This document shows, piece after piece, positions 41,251-51,691 of a stretch of 64,000 nucleotides of DNA. Numbering within the stretch: the first letter of the stretch is position 1; each line of letters begins with the position of its first letter. This DNA comes from Anaerosporobacter mobilis DSM 15930 (GTDB taxonomy: Bacteria > Bacillota > Clostridia > Lachnospirales > Lachnospiraceae): positions 558,001-622,000 of the forward strand of contig NZ_FRCP01000005.1 in assembly GCF_900142955.1 (NCBI RefSeq), written 5' to 3'. A program made the translations under genes and the position numbers. The notes beneath the pieces were generated by a model that saw only the letters and a list, made by a program, of their open reading frames with translations, was not told the DNA's origin and did no database searches.

Positions 41251-42786
41251 TTATAAGTATTTTGCTGCTAACTTTCCTAAATTCTCAGGATATTCCTTAC
41301 GATATTCTTCATAGGATAATCCTAATGAAGTAACCTCTTTACCTATATCAACTAAGAATTCTGGAATATCATCTTCTACCATAACTCCCATTTCTTTACC
41401 AAACTTTTCTTCTCCTATAAGCTCACAACCATCTTCATAGACTGCGAAAGCAAATTTCGGTCCATCTACAGTTGGTTTTTTGCCACCTCTAAACCCAAGG
41501 GTGCCGGTTTGATGAGCAGAGCAAGAAGATGGGCAACCAGATATATGAATCGGAGGAAGTACCTTGTCGTTAAAATTCTCTTGTTTCACACGTTCAATAC
41601 AAGCATCTAAAAGAGCTTGTGATTTTCCAATTCCTACTTGGCATATTGTTGCACCAACACAAGCAGTGGATCTTTCAAAAAGGGTATTAGCTCCGTCTTT
41701 TGTTGCTTCTAATACTCTATGCGCTTCTGCTGCTGTCAGATTAATTACATACACTCCTTGATCAGGTGTTATACGTAATTTAACTTCTTTCATATTACTA
41801 ATAACTTCATAAATCTTCGTAAAAAATTCTGGGTTAGGATTTCCTCCAATTGGATGATACTCGACAGCATAAAGCCCTTTTTGTTTCTGTTTTATAATTC
41901 TAGGATTTGAGATTTCACCATCACCAGTTTTATTTATTACATCTGGCTTTACGTTAATATCAAGTTTTTCATTCTCTAGATTATAAGCTAATTTTTCTTG
42001 GTATACATTAATGAAGCCTTCAACTCCAAGTGAGTCCTGCAAGAATCTTGTACGAGATGCTGCTCGATTCGTATAATTACCATGTTCGGTAAATACATCA
42101 ACCATAGTTTTAATGTAGTACAAGATTTTCGATGGTTCTACATCTTTTGCTACACATACTCCCATCTTAGGTTTAATTCCAAGTCCCCCTGCTGCATATA
42201 CATCAAAAGTTTGGTTTTCTTTTGCAACAAATCCCAAATCACGGAAGGTTGCATGTGTTTCATTCTTTTTAGAATTAGTGAAACATACCTTTAACTTTCT
42301 AGGAAGTTTTACCTTCTTGATAAAACCTAGAAGATAATCTCCAGCTTCCTTTGCATAAGGAAGTGGATCAAAGTATTCCCCTTCTTCTACCCCAGAAAGT
42401 GGAGAACACATAACATTTCTTGGGAAATCCCCACCCCCGCCTCTAGTTATAATACCATGATCAAACGCTTCCTCAATTAGACCACATACCGAAGCTTCCG
42501 TCAGATTGTGAAGCTGTATTGATTGGCAGGTCGTAAAATGTACCAGGTCTATGTTATACTTTTTAACACTATCAGCTACAAATTTCACATTTTCTTTGTT
42601 CAACTCTCCGCCAGCGAATCTCAACCTTAACATATTATGCTCACCACCTCTTTGAGCATAACTACCAAAACCACCAGAGAACGATTTATATTCTGGTACC
42701 GTAATTTCTTTTTGATAAAACTTTTTTGTCATTTCATGAAATTCTTTAAGATCTTCACGAAATTCTTCCACATGATTTTTCGCCAT
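41251..42786 (-). CDS. Siroheme nitrite/sulfite reductase
   Basis: The protein has 511 aa with the duplicated NIR_SIR ferredoxin-like half domains. The siroheme/4Fe-4S cysteines are visible as CVGATIC (CX5C) and CPSSC (CX3C). The short form with no flavin domains fits a ferredoxin-dependent assimilatory enzyme. Nitrite and sulfite reductases are not easily told apart by eye. It is monocistronic, with a terminator behind it. Upstream, TGTAATCATTACA (42840-42852) is a 13-bp palindrome that could be an operator. Its nearness to suf may reflect sulfur metabolism, by inference. Confidence 0.88.
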   Translation of the reverse strand: MAKNHVEEFREDLKEFHEMTKKFYQKEITVPEYKSFSGGFGSYAQRGGEHNMLRLRFAGGELNKENVKFVADSVKKYNIDLVHFTTCQSIQLHNLTEASVCGLIEEAFDHGIITRGGGGDFPRNVMCSPLSGVEEGEYFDPLPYAKEAGDYLLGFIKKVKLPRKLKVCFTNSKKNETHATFRDLGFVAKENQTFDVYAAGGLGIKPKMGVCVAKDVEPSKILYYIKTMVDVFTEHGNYTNRAASRTRFLQDSLGVEGFINVYQEKLAYNLENEKLDINVKPDVINKTGDGEISNPRIIKQKQKGLYAVEYHPIGGNPNPEFFTKIYEVISNMKEVKLRITPDQGVYVINLTAAEAHRVLEATKDGANTLFERSTACVGATICQVGIGKSQALLDACIERVKQENFNDKVLPPIHISGCPSSCSAHQTGTLGFRGGKKPTVDGPKFAFAVYEDGCELIGEEKFGKEMGVMVEDDIPEFLVDIGKEVTSLGLSYEEYRKEYPENLGKLAAKYL

Positions 42787-42839
42787 TAAAATACCATCCT
42801 TTTTCTATAAATATTATCTTTCATAATGAATGCACTAAG

Positions 42840-42852
42840 TGTAATCATTACA
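42840..42852. promoter_or_regulatory. 13-bp palindrome upstream of the siroheme reductase gene
   Basis: TGTAATCATTACA is a perfect palindrome about 55 bp before the start codon. The half-site TGTAAT recalls the Rrf2 operators at 15-19 kb but the spacing is different, so I do not place it in that regulon. Confidence 0.4.
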
Positions 42853-42909
42853 GTCCATAACAATAGTATACCAAATTATTCCCTTTAATTCAAACTAGAC
42901 GTTATCGAC

Positions 42910-44382
42910 TTACGTACCACAATAGGTTTTGTATCCACAGTCATGCAAATCAGATGGCGTTTCATAGTATTCGTTTCTATTATTATAAGCAAATGGATGA
43001 CTAACTGCAGAAACAAGGTCTTCAACTGCACTATAATCCTTATGTTCCACAGCTCGTTCAAGTGCTTCTTCTACTCTTTCATTTCTTGGAATTACTATTG
43101 GATTCCTATTTTCCATCAACGTTTTCGATTCCTCTAGAGATTCATTCTGTTCCTTACGACGTTTTTGCCATAATCCATACCACTTTTCAAATTCTTCGGA
43201 ATCCATTAATTCGGACTGTGTTTTCAAATCCAACGTTAAATCCCGAAAAGTATTCGTATAATCTGCGCGATACTTTAACATAATGCGTAACAACTCTTCT
43301 ATCAACTGCTCGTCTCCATTAACAAAATGGAACAAACCAAGTTTCTCCCTCATTCCTTTATACCAGAACGTACGGTATAACGTGGAAAATTGATCAATCT
43401 CTGTCTGTGCAATTTGAACCGCTTCCTCTTGCGAATTCGCTAACAAAGGTAGCAGAGCTTCTGCAAATCTGGCTAAGTTCCAAGCAGCCATCTTTGGTTG
43501 GTTCTGATAAGAGTATCTTCCACTAGTATCAATGGAACTAAAAACCGTTTCTGGTTTGTAACGATTCATGAATGCGCAAGGTCCATAGTCAATGGTTTCC
43601 CCACTTATTGTCATATTATCTGTATTCATTACACCATGAATAAACCCAACTAATTGCCACTGAGAAATTAATCTTGCCTGCCTTTTTACCACTTCCTGTA
43701 GCAAATACACATATGGTTGATCCTCCGTCTTCCCTTCCTTATAATGTCGCTCCAAGGTATAATCCGCTAAAGCTTTTAGTGCTTCTTTATTCAACATACG
43801 ATTTGCATACTCAAAAGTACCCACTCGTATATGGCTCTTAGCCATTCTTACTAATATAGCACCTGGTAAACCCGTTTCTCGCAGAACACTTTCGCCCGTG
43901 GTTACAACTGCTAGACTTCTTGTGGTTGGGATACCAAGCCCTTTCATCGCTTCACTAATAATATACTCCCGTAACATCGGACCAAGTGTTGCTTTCCCAT
44001 CTCCTCCTCTAGAATACGGCGTTCGTCCAGAACCTTTTAGTTGTATATCAAACCTTTCTCCCTTACTTGTAACATATTCTCCTAGAAGAACTGCTCGTCC
44101 ATCTCCTAACATTGTGAAGTAACCAAACTGATGTCCTGCATATGCCTGCGCAATTGGTGTTGTTCCTTCTATTATTTTGTTTCCCGCAAGTACTTCTGAT
44201 CCCTGTGGTTGCAAAAAGAAGTCAAGGTTTAACCCAAGTTCAGTTGCTAAGGCGTTATTCCAAATCACCATTTCCGGTGAAGGTACTTCCCATGGCAATT
44301 GTTGAGAATAAAACTCTTTGGGCAAGGTTATATAAGTATTCTCTAATTTTATCTCTGACTTATTCACATATCGTTCTTTCAT
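42910..44382 (-). CDS. selO: SelO-family protein AMPylase (YdiU/UPF0061)
   Basis: The protein has 490 aa, the usual bacterial SelO length. Typical stretches are GYFTMLGDGRAVLLGE, LKGSGRTPYSRGGDGKAT (the Gly-rich loop), ITRSLAVVTTGE-like PTTRSLAVVTTGE, NTDNMTISGETIDYGPCAFMN (catalytic-loop and metal-binding DYGP), cited in parts. SelO is a pseudokinase that transfers AMP to proteins in redox responses. The C-terminus DCGYKTYCGT has a plain Cys at the position of selenocysteine in eukaryotic SELENOO. The position among redox genes fits. It is probably monocistronic. Confidence 0.93.
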   Translation of the reverse strand: MKERYVNKSEIKLENTYITLPKEFYSQQLPWEVPSPEMVIWNNALATELGLNLDFFLQPQGSEVLAGNKIIEGTTPIAQAYAGHQFGYFTMLGDGRAVLLGEYVTSKGERFDIQLKGSGRTPYSRGGDGKATLGPMLREYIISEAMKGLGIPTTRSLAVVTTGESVLRETGLPGAILVRMAKSHIRVGTFEYANRMLNKEALKALADYTLERHYKEGKTEDQPYVYLLQEVVKRQARLISQWQLVGFIHGVMNTDNMTISGETIDYGPCAFMNRYKPETVFSSIDTSGRYSYQNQPKMAAWNLARFAEALLPLLANSQEEAVQIAQTEIDQFSTLYRTFWYKGMREKLGLFHFVNGDEQLIEELLRIMLKYRADYTNTFRDLTLDLKTQSELMDSEEFEKWYGLWQKRRKEQNESLEESKTLMENRNPIVIPRNERVEEALERAVEHKDYSAVEDLVSAVSHPFAYNNRNEYYETPSDLHDCGYKTYCGT

Positions 44383-44500
44383 GATTAACCATTCCTTTAC
44401 TTAGTAACTACTATTTATATTTAGTAGTGTTATCTCATTGTCATTGATTATTCGTAAAGCTGAATAATTATTAGAAGCATTCCTAATCTATGGTAATAAG

Positions 44501-44531
44501 AACGAGGTGCAACAAGCCTCCTCGTTCTTAT
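44501..44531 (-). terminator. Hairpin near the end of the S8 protease gene / upstream of selO end
   Basis: AAGAACGAGG and CCTCGTTCTT form a 10-bp stem about 12 bp after the protease stop codon, followed by ATTATCAT-type AT-rich sequence. It is the likely terminator of the protease gene. Confidence 0.7.
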
Positions 44532-44542
44532 ATGATTAATTA

Positions 44543-46279
44543 TTATATCGGCAGACTATCTCTGACACATAACGCTCCCCAACCTACTTGTGGATTCGGA
44601 TATGTATTAAATCCAGGTAAATGTCTTGCTCCTTTTATTAAATAAGCCTTTAGTTTTTCTCCGTAAAGATATTGATCATTTCCCTTAACGATTCCCCACT
44701 GCATCAACATTGCAGCACTACCAGTGACAAATGGCGTTGCAAAAGAAGTACCAGTATACGTGGAATAACTTGAATTCGGTGCGGTTGACGTAATATCCAC
44801 CCCCGGTGCTACGATGTCAGGCTTAATTGTTTCTCCATCTCTAGTAAAACCACGCCCCGAGAAATTAGCATAACTATCCGTACTGCCATCATAGGCACCT
44901 ACAGTAATAGCACGAAACGTAGTCGATGGTATCGTCAGGGTAACATCTGGTGTTGGACGCAAAAATCTTGTCTCCGCACTAATTGCATTACCTGCTGGCA
45001 ACCAAAAATCATAATTACCTACAACAATATTTTCTCCATTTAACCGAATCTTCCATATACCAGTTGCCACTCTTTCCATTACCGGAATAAATTCAAAGTA
45101 GATTTCTTGCGCTTTGTTGAACGGAATCGGCTCTCCATAATAGAATAATACCCGCGTATTGTCAACTACAAAGCTTTGCGTTCCCTGAATCTCACGTATT
45201 GGACCTACTGTTACATTACTTGGACTGGTTATCTCAATGGACATAATATCATTATAATTTTTCCATAGCTGCAAATTGAACGTTCTCTCATATTCCGACA
45301 CAGCAAGCTCTATAATCTGATTGCTACGATTTTGAACAAATCCATTTGTGTGCCTTGCCGTTGCTCCTTCGTTTCCGGAACCTATAACAATATTACTCTT
45401 CCAAAGGTTAGCAATATCATTAATGTAATATTCTAGCAATGATCTTCCATCATGTGAACCATAATTATTACCGAAGCTTACATTAACCGCAATCGGTTGC
45501 CCTATTCGAATGGCATTGCGGATGCAAAAATCGATTCCTTGCATCAATTGTGTCGTATTGGGAAAAGACAATGGAGTAGGGGCTCCTAATTTCACTATAA
45601 TCATATTGCTCTCAGAGGCTACTCCTCTATTCCTACCGTTACTTGCTCTTCCATTCCCACAAGCAATTCCAGCAACTCCTGTACCATGTCCCGATAAATC
45701 TACGCTCGGTACAATTGCCAATCGTTGTGCTATATTTCTTTCAGCCAAAGCCTCGTTTATGTTCTCACGTGTATATAAGGTCCCTATATCATAACCTTCC
45801 GGGGGCGAGCCTTGAATTGTCTGGTCCCATAGCATTTCTATTCTTGTTGTTCCATCGTTATTTCGAAAATCCGGATGACTATAATCTATTCCGGAGTCAA
45901 TAATTGCAACTATAACACCTTCCCCAAACAGATTAAATTGCGGTAACTGTAGTTGATTTATACAAGATTCTGCTCTACCATTTGCCACTGCGAAAACAAG
46001 TCGTTTCGGTTTTTCTATGAATTCAATTTCTTCATAAGTACCAAGTCGAGTTATAAGATTCTCTGGTATTATAAGGATTGCATATTCATTCAGTAGTTCC
46101 ACAGCACTTATATGCAGTTCGTCACGTATACGTTGAAGACTACCAGTATATTTAACAATTAATTCCCAGGATTGTACCTCTGGTAAAAACCCAACATCAA
46201 GATCAAGTGTTTGTTCTCTCGTTTCTTGACCCACATCAAGTGCAAGATTCAGTTGATTATCTCTTTTTCCACTATTCAT
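44543..46279 (-). CDS. Subtilisin-like serine protease (S8), no signal peptide
   Basis: The protein has 578 aa. The catalytic triad is complete: Asp in VAIIDSGIDYSHPDF, His in SGHGTGVAGIACG and Ser in YTGTSFATPFVTGSAAM. A region of about 150 aa is inserted between the His and Ser segments, as in the Csp germination proteases and related clostridial S8 enzymes. There is no signal peptide; the first 100 residues could be a prodomain. GGTGA precedes the start. Csp-type location (spore or cytosol) is possible; the substrate is unknown. Confidence 0.9.
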   Translation of the reverse strand: MNSGKRDNQLNLALDVGQETREQTLDLDVGFLPEVQSWELIVKYTGSLQRIRDELHISAVELLNEYAILIIPENLITRLGTYEEIEFIEKPKRLVFAVANGRAESCINQLQLPQFNLFGEGVIVAIIDSGIDYSHPDFRNNDGTTRIEMLWDQTIQGSPPEGYDIGTLYTRENINEALAERNIAQRLAIVPSVDLSGHGTGVAGIACGNGRASNGRNRGVASESNMIIVKLGAPTPLSFPNTTQLMQGIDFCIRNAIRIGQPIAVNVSFGNNYGSHDGRSLLEYYINDIANLWKSNIVIGSGNEGATARHTNGFVQNRSNQIIELAVSEYERTFNLQLWKNYNDIMSIEITSPSNVTVGPIREIQGTQSFVVDNTRVLFYYGEPIPFNKAQEIYFEFIPVMERVATGIWKIRLNGENIVVGNYDFWLPAGNAISAETRFLRPTPDVTLTIPSTTFRAITVGAYDGSTDSYANFSGRGFTRDGETIKPDIVAPGVDITSTAPNSSYSTYTGTSFATPFVTGSAAMLMQWGIVKGNDQYLYGEKLKAYLIKGARHLPGFNTYPNPQVGWGALCVRDSLPI

Positions 46280-46370
46280 AATCGTTCACCAAATTATTAC
46301 TTATCTAGATTATATGTATCTACCCTACTATTCAATTCACGAATTCTTTTCTACAAGAGATTATAAAATA

Positions 46371-46408
46371 GCATCAGACTTCATATAATAAACTCTGAAA
46401 TCTGATGC
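46371..46408 (-). terminator. Terminator of the 71-aa gene
   Basis: GCATCAGA (46371-46378) pairs exactly with TCTGATGC (46401-46408), with a U-rich stretch after it on the minus strand. It ends the small gene 56 bp after its stop. Confidence 0.55.
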
Positions 46409-46463
46409 CTCCTAGGTAGTTGCGAAATGATTTATCTTTATATTTAGCAACGTCCTCATTCAT

Positions 46464-46679
46464 TTAAACGTTCTTATTAACACTTGATAAGATTGCCAGA
46501 TTCATAAATGAATCGACTTTGTCTTCAAGATTATCGCCATTCAGTACTCTATCAGCTTCTAGTCTTTGGTGATTATCTTTACAACGAAAATATAGTTGTT
46601 CTTTCTCAGCCTCTGTTAGTCTTTTATTATTCTCAATGGCTACCGGGAATGCCCATAAACCTATGCCAAAATAGTCCAT
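46464..46679 (-). CDS. 71-aa protein of unknown function
   Basis: The protein has 71 aa, is soluble and charged, with a short hydrophobic start (MDYFGIGLWAFPVAI) and a helix-forming middle (ENNKRLTEAEKEQLYFRCKDNHQ in parts), one Cys. AGGAGG lies eight bases before the ATG, so it is very probably a real gene. It follows the alpha-galactosidase gene by 55 bp and may be read through from it. I know no family. Confidence 0.6.
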   Translation of the reverse strand: MDYFGIGLWAFPVAIENNKRLTEAEKEQLYFRCKDNHQRLEADRVLNGDNLEDKVDSFMNLAILSSVNKNV

Positions 46680-46733
46680 ACTATAACCTCCTATTTTATC
46701 TGATAGGTTTATTGTCCCTTAGATTATATCTTT

Positions 46734-48902
46734 CTATTCAATAACAATTTCAAAAAGTCTAGCCATAACCTGTTTTTCAAATGTAACTGTTAATTTCATC
46801 TTCTCCATATCATATACGAATTCAGTTTCTTCTTTCACAGGATAGATACATCTTACTTCCTTTATGCTTTTACCTTCTGCACATAGGCTTTTCTCTAAAT
46901 TAATCTCCCAGATATCTTCTTTGGCATATCGTTTCCATACAGCAAGATATGCTTTATTCTCATTCTTAATTCCAGAACATAACCAAGTATCTTTGTTATC
47001 TGCTAAACCATTCGGCCAGAATGGTAGGGAATCCTTAATATTGTTTCTTATGTCTTTATAACATGCAATGCCTTCTTTCACAAGAGCAAGTCTCTCTTCT
47101 GACAATTCTGCAAGATGTCCACTTTGATGAATTCGCAATAACATAGAATTAATCATATTAAAGATTACTTCTTCTTTATCACCATTCTTCATTGGATAAG
47201 ACCATACCGCAGCCTGTTCTGGCGTCACACCTGTAATGGCATTGGCGGAGATTGTAGCATAATTTCTATAATCTTCTTGATCCGATGTGGATTGAATGCT
47301 ATAACGACTTAGTAAAGCGTAGTCAATTCGCAAACCACCACTAGAACAGTTCTCAATAACTAGATCTGGATATCTTGCAAATACTCCATCAAGCCATCTA
47401 AGATATGCTCTTTCATGCTCTAATAAACCTTGCCCCACACTATCCGCATCAAGTTCTGTTCCAGCACCTGGCTCAATATTATAATCCATCTTAATATAGC
47501 CGGCACCATAATCACGTACAACACGGTCGATTACTTCATCTACATGGGCAATTACTTCTGGATTTCTAAAATCTAACTGATACCTGCTTCGGTCGAATAC
47601 TCTCTTTCCATGGCGTACGAAAAACCAATTATCTGGTACTTTCTTTGCTTTCTCACACTCGATGCCCATTACCTCAAGTTCAAGCCAAACGCCTGCTATC
47701 ATACCTTTACTTCTGATATAATCAGTCACTTCCTTAATTCCATTAGGAAATCGCTCTTTACTTTCTTTCCATTCTCCTACACTATCCCACCATTCTCCTG
47801 GTGCATACCAACCAGCGTCAATAACATAATACTCGCATCCACTATCTGCTGCTGCATCGATTAATGGAAACTCTTTCTCTGTGGTAGGATCTCCAAAGAG
47901 ACAATTCATATAATCATTAAAGATAACTGGTAATTCTTCATCATCTCGATTCGGTCTACGGATCATACGACGATATTTTGTTAATTCTCCCATAGCAACA
48001 TCGAAGTCATCTTTAGCTACACCAACTGCAACTGGAATGGATTCGAAGGATTCCCCCGGTTTTAAAACCTTGTACCATTGTGACTGTATCTCGGTTGGAC
48101 CACTTACATTAAGGTAGTAATTATTATTCTGGTCACCAATTTCATAATGCCAAGAACCATTATGCTCTATCTGCCAATAAAGGCTTGTATGTGCCTCTGT
48201 ATTCTCAAGATATCCCATAGGTAGATATTTTTTAGTAGACCAGTTTCCCGTATTGGTAATCTCAATTACTTGAGAAGTTCTTTGGGTCACTGTTGGTTGT
48301 GTCTGTGCCATACCAAGATCAGAAAAGCTGAAGTTCTTCCAGCTCATCTCTTTTTGCCAGCCATTGTAAGGAATCCACATATTCATCTTATCATCAGATG
48401 ACAACGCACCTTCTTTCTCAATTCCAGTATAACAAAAGGAAGATATGTATTCTAAGGTCTGTGCCTCGGTTCCTACATTCGTGATTTGGTTATGAAATCT
48501 AACAACAGATGTACCCTTATAGAATTGCATGGTTGTAACCACTCGTGTTTTGGTAACTGCGGTATCCTCTTGTATTATTACAAGCTTTCTACCAATTTCA
48601 TTATTCGTATCTTCCATATCAACATATCGTAGAAGGTAACCTGGTGCGGTAACGATATGTTTGTTACCATGTTTCTCAAATGGTCTGTTATATCCTGCTA
48701 AATTAACCTGCACTAATTGAAAGGCTTCTTGTATATACTGCTCTCTTCTACTGACTTCTTCCGGTTTACATTCTGCAGATGGCCTACATAAATCCTCCTC
48801 ATTAAAGTCAGTATGCGAAAAATGAAGTAATTTAAATTGATTATCTTTCGTTATTCCAAATACAACGTTAATCCCGTTTTCCTTAATCTTAATATATTTC
48901 AT
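46734..48902 (-). CDS. Alpha-galactosidase (GH36)
   Basis: The protein has 722 aa of glycoside hydrolase family 36: N-terminal beta-sandwich, a (beta/alpha)8 barrel and a C-terminal beta domain. The nucleophile Asp is in GYIKMDYNIE and the acid/base Asp in SDQEDYRN; YVIDAGWYAPGEWW and ENCSSGGLRID are typical. There is no signal peptide, so it acts inside the cell on imported alpha-galactosides. It follows the beta-mannosidase gene, which points to galactomannan oligosaccharides as substrates. Confidence 0.95.
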   Translation of the reverse strand: MKYIKIKENGINVVFGITKDNQFKLLHFSHTDFNEEDLCRPSAECKPEEVSRREQYIQEAFQLVQVNLAGYNRPFEKHGNKHIVTAPGYLLRYVDMEDTNNEIGRKLVIIQEDTAVTKTRVVTTMQFYKGTSVVRFHNQITNVGTEAQTLEYISSFCYTGIEKEGALSSDDKMNMWIPYNGWQKEMSWKNFSFSDLGMAQTQPTVTQRTSQVIEITNTGNWSTKKYLPMGYLENTEAHTSLYWQIEHNGSWHYEIGDQNNNYYLNVSGPTEIQSQWYKVLKPGESFESIPVAVGVAKDDFDVAMGELTKYRRMIRRPNRDDEELPVIFNDYMNCLFGDPTTEKEFPLIDAAADSGCEYYVIDAGWYAPGEWWDSVGEWKESKERFPNGIKEVTDYIRSKGMIAGVWLELEVMGIECEKAKKVPDNWFFVRHGKRVFDRSRYQLDFRNPEVIAHVDEVIDRVVRDYGAGYIKMDYNIEPGAGTELDADSVGQGLLEHERAYLRWLDGVFARYPDLVIENCSSGGLRIDYALLSRYSIQSTSDQEDYRNYATISANAITGVTPEQAAVWSYPMKNGDKEEVIFNMINSMLLRIHQSGHLAELSEERLALVKEGIACYKDIRNNIKDSLPFWPNGLADNKDTWLCSGIKNENKAYLAVWKRYAKEDIWEINLEKSLCAEGKSIKEVRCIYPVKEETEFVYDMEKMKLTVTFEKQVMARLFEIVIE

Positions 48903-48943
48903 ACGCTTATCCTTTCTTTATCTATGTTAGGTTTCGAGAATCA

Positions 48944-49014
48944 AAAGACCATCTATAACCTTTTAACCCTCGAATCCTTGTAGTCATTAAGAGATGATAA
49001 CCTAAGTCTTTTTC
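48944..49014 (-). terminator. Possible attenuator between the mannosidase and galactosidase genes
   Basis: AAAAGAC-N-CATCT and AGATG-GTCTTTT pair across about 70 nt, with a TTTT run after it. It probably reduces read-through from the beta-mannosidase to the alpha-galactosidase gene. Confidence 0.35.
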
Positions 49015-49024
49015 AATTTATTTA

Positions 49025-51529
49025 CTAAAAACTATAAGAATCGCTTAATGAAGTAACAGTAACTTCTGGTATTCCTACATAATCAGTAGGAAGTACCCCC
49101 GTAACTATATGTTCTTTCGTATCTGTTAGATGAAAGAAATTATCCGATAGAATCACATTTACCCCATGAACTGTAATTTCAGTAAATAATGCCAATGCAT
49201 CACTCTTTAAAGTAATTTGTAACGTGTCATTTACTCTGGTCGTACTACAGTTAATGGAAACATACTTTAAGTTCATATGTTTATATGGTTTTAATACTTC
49301 CACTTGCGAACTAGTTGTACCATCTGAATGATGGAACTTAGCTTCGATAAACACCTCGTTCTCTCTGCCTTTTACATATGGATTCACATCAATTCCTTCC
49401 GTAAATGCAACACCAAACGCTTTCGTCTCTATATCTGCTGACCATTGATGAATCACGTTACACTCCATGTCCTTCACATATAATTCTACCCGCGAAGTTG
49501 TATCTGCAAAAGACTCATTCTGTACATATGGAATAAAGCAAGTTTCTTCTCTTTTCAAACTACCAAGTATATCTGCATAGAAATGTCTAGCCATATAATG
49601 CAGTGCTTTCCATCTTCCAAAATAATCAATACTTGCCCATGAAGCCACTGGCCAATTGTCATTAATCTGCCAATAGATAGACCCCATACATCTTCCTCTG
49701 TTTCTTCTAAAGTGTTCAACTCCTGCTTTGATTGCAATCCCTTGTAACACTTGACTTACATAGACTAAGCTAGCAAAATCTCTTGGATACAAGAAATTGT
49801 CTGAGATATATCTAAGAATCTTTGAATTAGCGGCATCATTCTTTTGATGACTCTCCATTACTTCCGAGAATATGTTCCTATCCTCTGGTAACGTGAAAGA
49901 TTCAATTGTCTTCATACAAGGGAAGGATTGAAATCCAAATTCTGAACAAAACCTAAAGTAATAATTCTCATAATCACTAAAAGGCTTTTCACCATGCCAC
50001 ACATCCCAATAATGTCTATCACCAATATCATCACTATCCGGATTGTCAAATCCCCCACCTGACGACGGAGATGATGGCCAATAGAAGGTCTTATCATCCT
50101 CTTCATTGACTATAACCGGGATTAACTCTTCAAACAAAGTAAGATAATCCTGTCTAAGCGCATCAGAATGGTCACAAAAACCACCCCAATGATCCCAAGC
50201 TGATTCCATTTCATTATTCCCACACCAAAGACCAAGGCAAGCATGATGTCGAATTCTTCTTATATTATCCCTTATTTCCTCTTCAATCGTAGCTTTTAAG
50301 CCATTGGTTAACTCATATACATTACAGGCAAACATAAAATCCTGCCATACAATCAACCCTTTTTCGTCACACATCTCGTAGAAGGTATCCGATGGATAAT
50401 AACCTCCTCCCCAAACTCTCAAACAGTTATACCCTGCTTCCACAGAAGAGTCAATTAGGTATTCCATACGATTAGGTGTAATCCATGAGTAAACACAATC
50501 TTCCGGAATATAGTTAGCACCCTTCGTAAATATCTTAATTCCATTCACGCAGATAGCAAATTCCTCTCCCCAGGAATCTTTCTCTCTACTGACGGTCAAT
50601 GTTCTAAGGCCAATTCGGTAACTTTTTTCATTAAGAATAGCTCCTTTATTGGTTAATGTAGCCTTTAACTCATATAGTGGCTGTTTCCCATATCGGTTTG
50701 GCCACCAAAGTTGCGGCTGTTTCACCAAACACATATTATTATGGACGCTAATTTGATTCCCATCTGGTGTAATCAGTACATATTCCACTTCTAAATCTGG
50801 TAATAATTTTTTTGCTTCTTCCAGACGCATTCTCTCACCAGATTCTAGTTTAACCTCTGTATCTACGGTTAGTTGAACCATTCCAGCATCATGTTTTTGG
50901 TCAACTTTAACATCTTCTAGACTTGCCACTTCATAACAACGAATATATATGTTCCTCCAGATTCCCATATCTGGTAGTTGTGGACCCCAATCCCATCCAA
51001 ACATAGAATGTGCTTTCCGTATATATTGATTTGCTTCCATAGCACCACATGCAGTGAAATGTATCTCCTTACCTTGTTCCGGTACATGACTCTCAATATA
51101 GTTTATCGGTGAATATATGTGTATACGAATGGTATTCTCTCCATTCACTAGTGCATCATTACAAGAAATCTGATATCTTACATGCATGTTATTTACTGAC
51201 TTAATCAATTTATCATTCATATAGATATCTGCAATGGTATCAATACCCTCACACATTAGTTCATATATTTTTCCTTCTTCCTTGTGGATAGAAAAACTTC
51301 TAGTAAAGATGAAATCATTACGTAACATCTCTCTTGTAAAATATTCATTGGTTCGGTAATAAGGATCCTCTAATAACTGATTATGAAGTAAGCCAGATAA
51401 CACGGACCCCGGAATCCGAACACTGCATTCCGTCACACTACAATCCTTATTGACATTCGTTTCAAAGGCTTCTCCATCAGATCTCTTTAGAAGCCAATCT
51501 CCATTCAAACTAATAATTTGTTGTTCCAT
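49025..51529 (-). CDS. Beta-mannosidase (GH2)
   Basis: The protein has 834 aa with the GH2 order: galactose-binding-like N-terminal domain, immunoglobulin-like domain, TIM barrel, and two C-terminal domains. The acid/base Glu is in WCGNNEMESAW, a signature of beta-mannosidases, and the nucleophile Glu in FCSEFGFQSFP. There is no signal peptide, so mannobiose or longer manno-oligosaccharides are cut in the cytosol. AAGGAG precedes the ATG. The AraC gene reads away from it and is its probable regulator. Confidence 0.95.
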   Translation of the reverse strand: MEQQIISLNGDWLLKRSDGEAFETNVNKDCSVTECSVRIPGSVLSGLLHNQLLEDPYYRTNEYFTREMLRNDFIFTRSFSIHKEEGKIYELMCEGIDTIADIYMNDKLIKSVNNMHVRYQISCNDALVNGENTIRIHIYSPINYIESHVPEQGKEIHFTACGAMEANQYIRKAHSMFGWDWGPQLPDMGIWRNIYIRCYEVASLEDVKVDQKHDAGMVQLTVDTEVKLESGERMRLEEAKKLLPDLEVEYVLITPDGNQISVHNNMCLVKQPQLWWPNRYGKQPLYELKATLTNKGAILNEKSYRIGLRTLTVSREKDSWGEEFAICVNGIKIFTKGANYIPEDCVYSWITPNRMEYLIDSSVEAGYNCLRVWGGGYYPSDTFYEMCDEKGLIVWQDFMFACNVYELTNGLKATIEEEIRDNIRRIRHHACLGLWCGNNEMESAWDHWGGFCDHSDALRQDYLTLFEELIPVIVNEEDDKTFYWPSSPSSGGGFDNPDSDDIGDRHYWDVWHGEKPFSDYENYYFRFCSEFGFQSFPCMKTIESFTLPEDRNIFSEVMESHQKNDAANSKILRYISDNFLYPRDFASLVYVSQVLQGIAIKAGVEHFRRNRGRCMGSIYWQINDNWPVASWASIDYFGRWKALHYMARHFYADILGSLKREETCFIPYVQNESFADTTSRVELYVKDMECNVIHQWSADIETKAFGVAFTEGIDVNPYVKGRENEVFIEAKFHHSDGTTSSQVEVLKPYKHMNLKYVSINCSTTRVNDTLQITLKSDALALFTEITVHGVNVILSDNFFHLTDTKEHIVTGVLPTDYVGIPEVTVTSLSDSYSF

Positions 51530-51691
51530 ACATATTCTCCTTATCTTACATGTATAACTCTGTATTTTTCTATATGTAATCCGAATTAATTTAGCTTCCC
51601 TGTAGCTTAAATTAAATATATCAATTTAATTAATTTACTGCTATAATAATCTTATCTAATAATTGTACAAATCTATTCTGTAGGTGATATT

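Noticed and set aside
42840..42852. Fifth member of the TGTAA-N9-TTACA regulon
   Set aside because: The spacing between half-sites is three and not nine, and the gene is unrelated to the others.
42910..42940. Selenocysteine at the C-terminus of SelO
   Set aside because: The end reads YKTYCGT with a plain Cys codon before the stop; no TGA and no reason to extend.
49555..50106. Extra small genes inside the beta-mannosidase region
   Set aside because: These frames lie inside an intact GH2 gene, have no ribosome binding sites and no recognisable domains.
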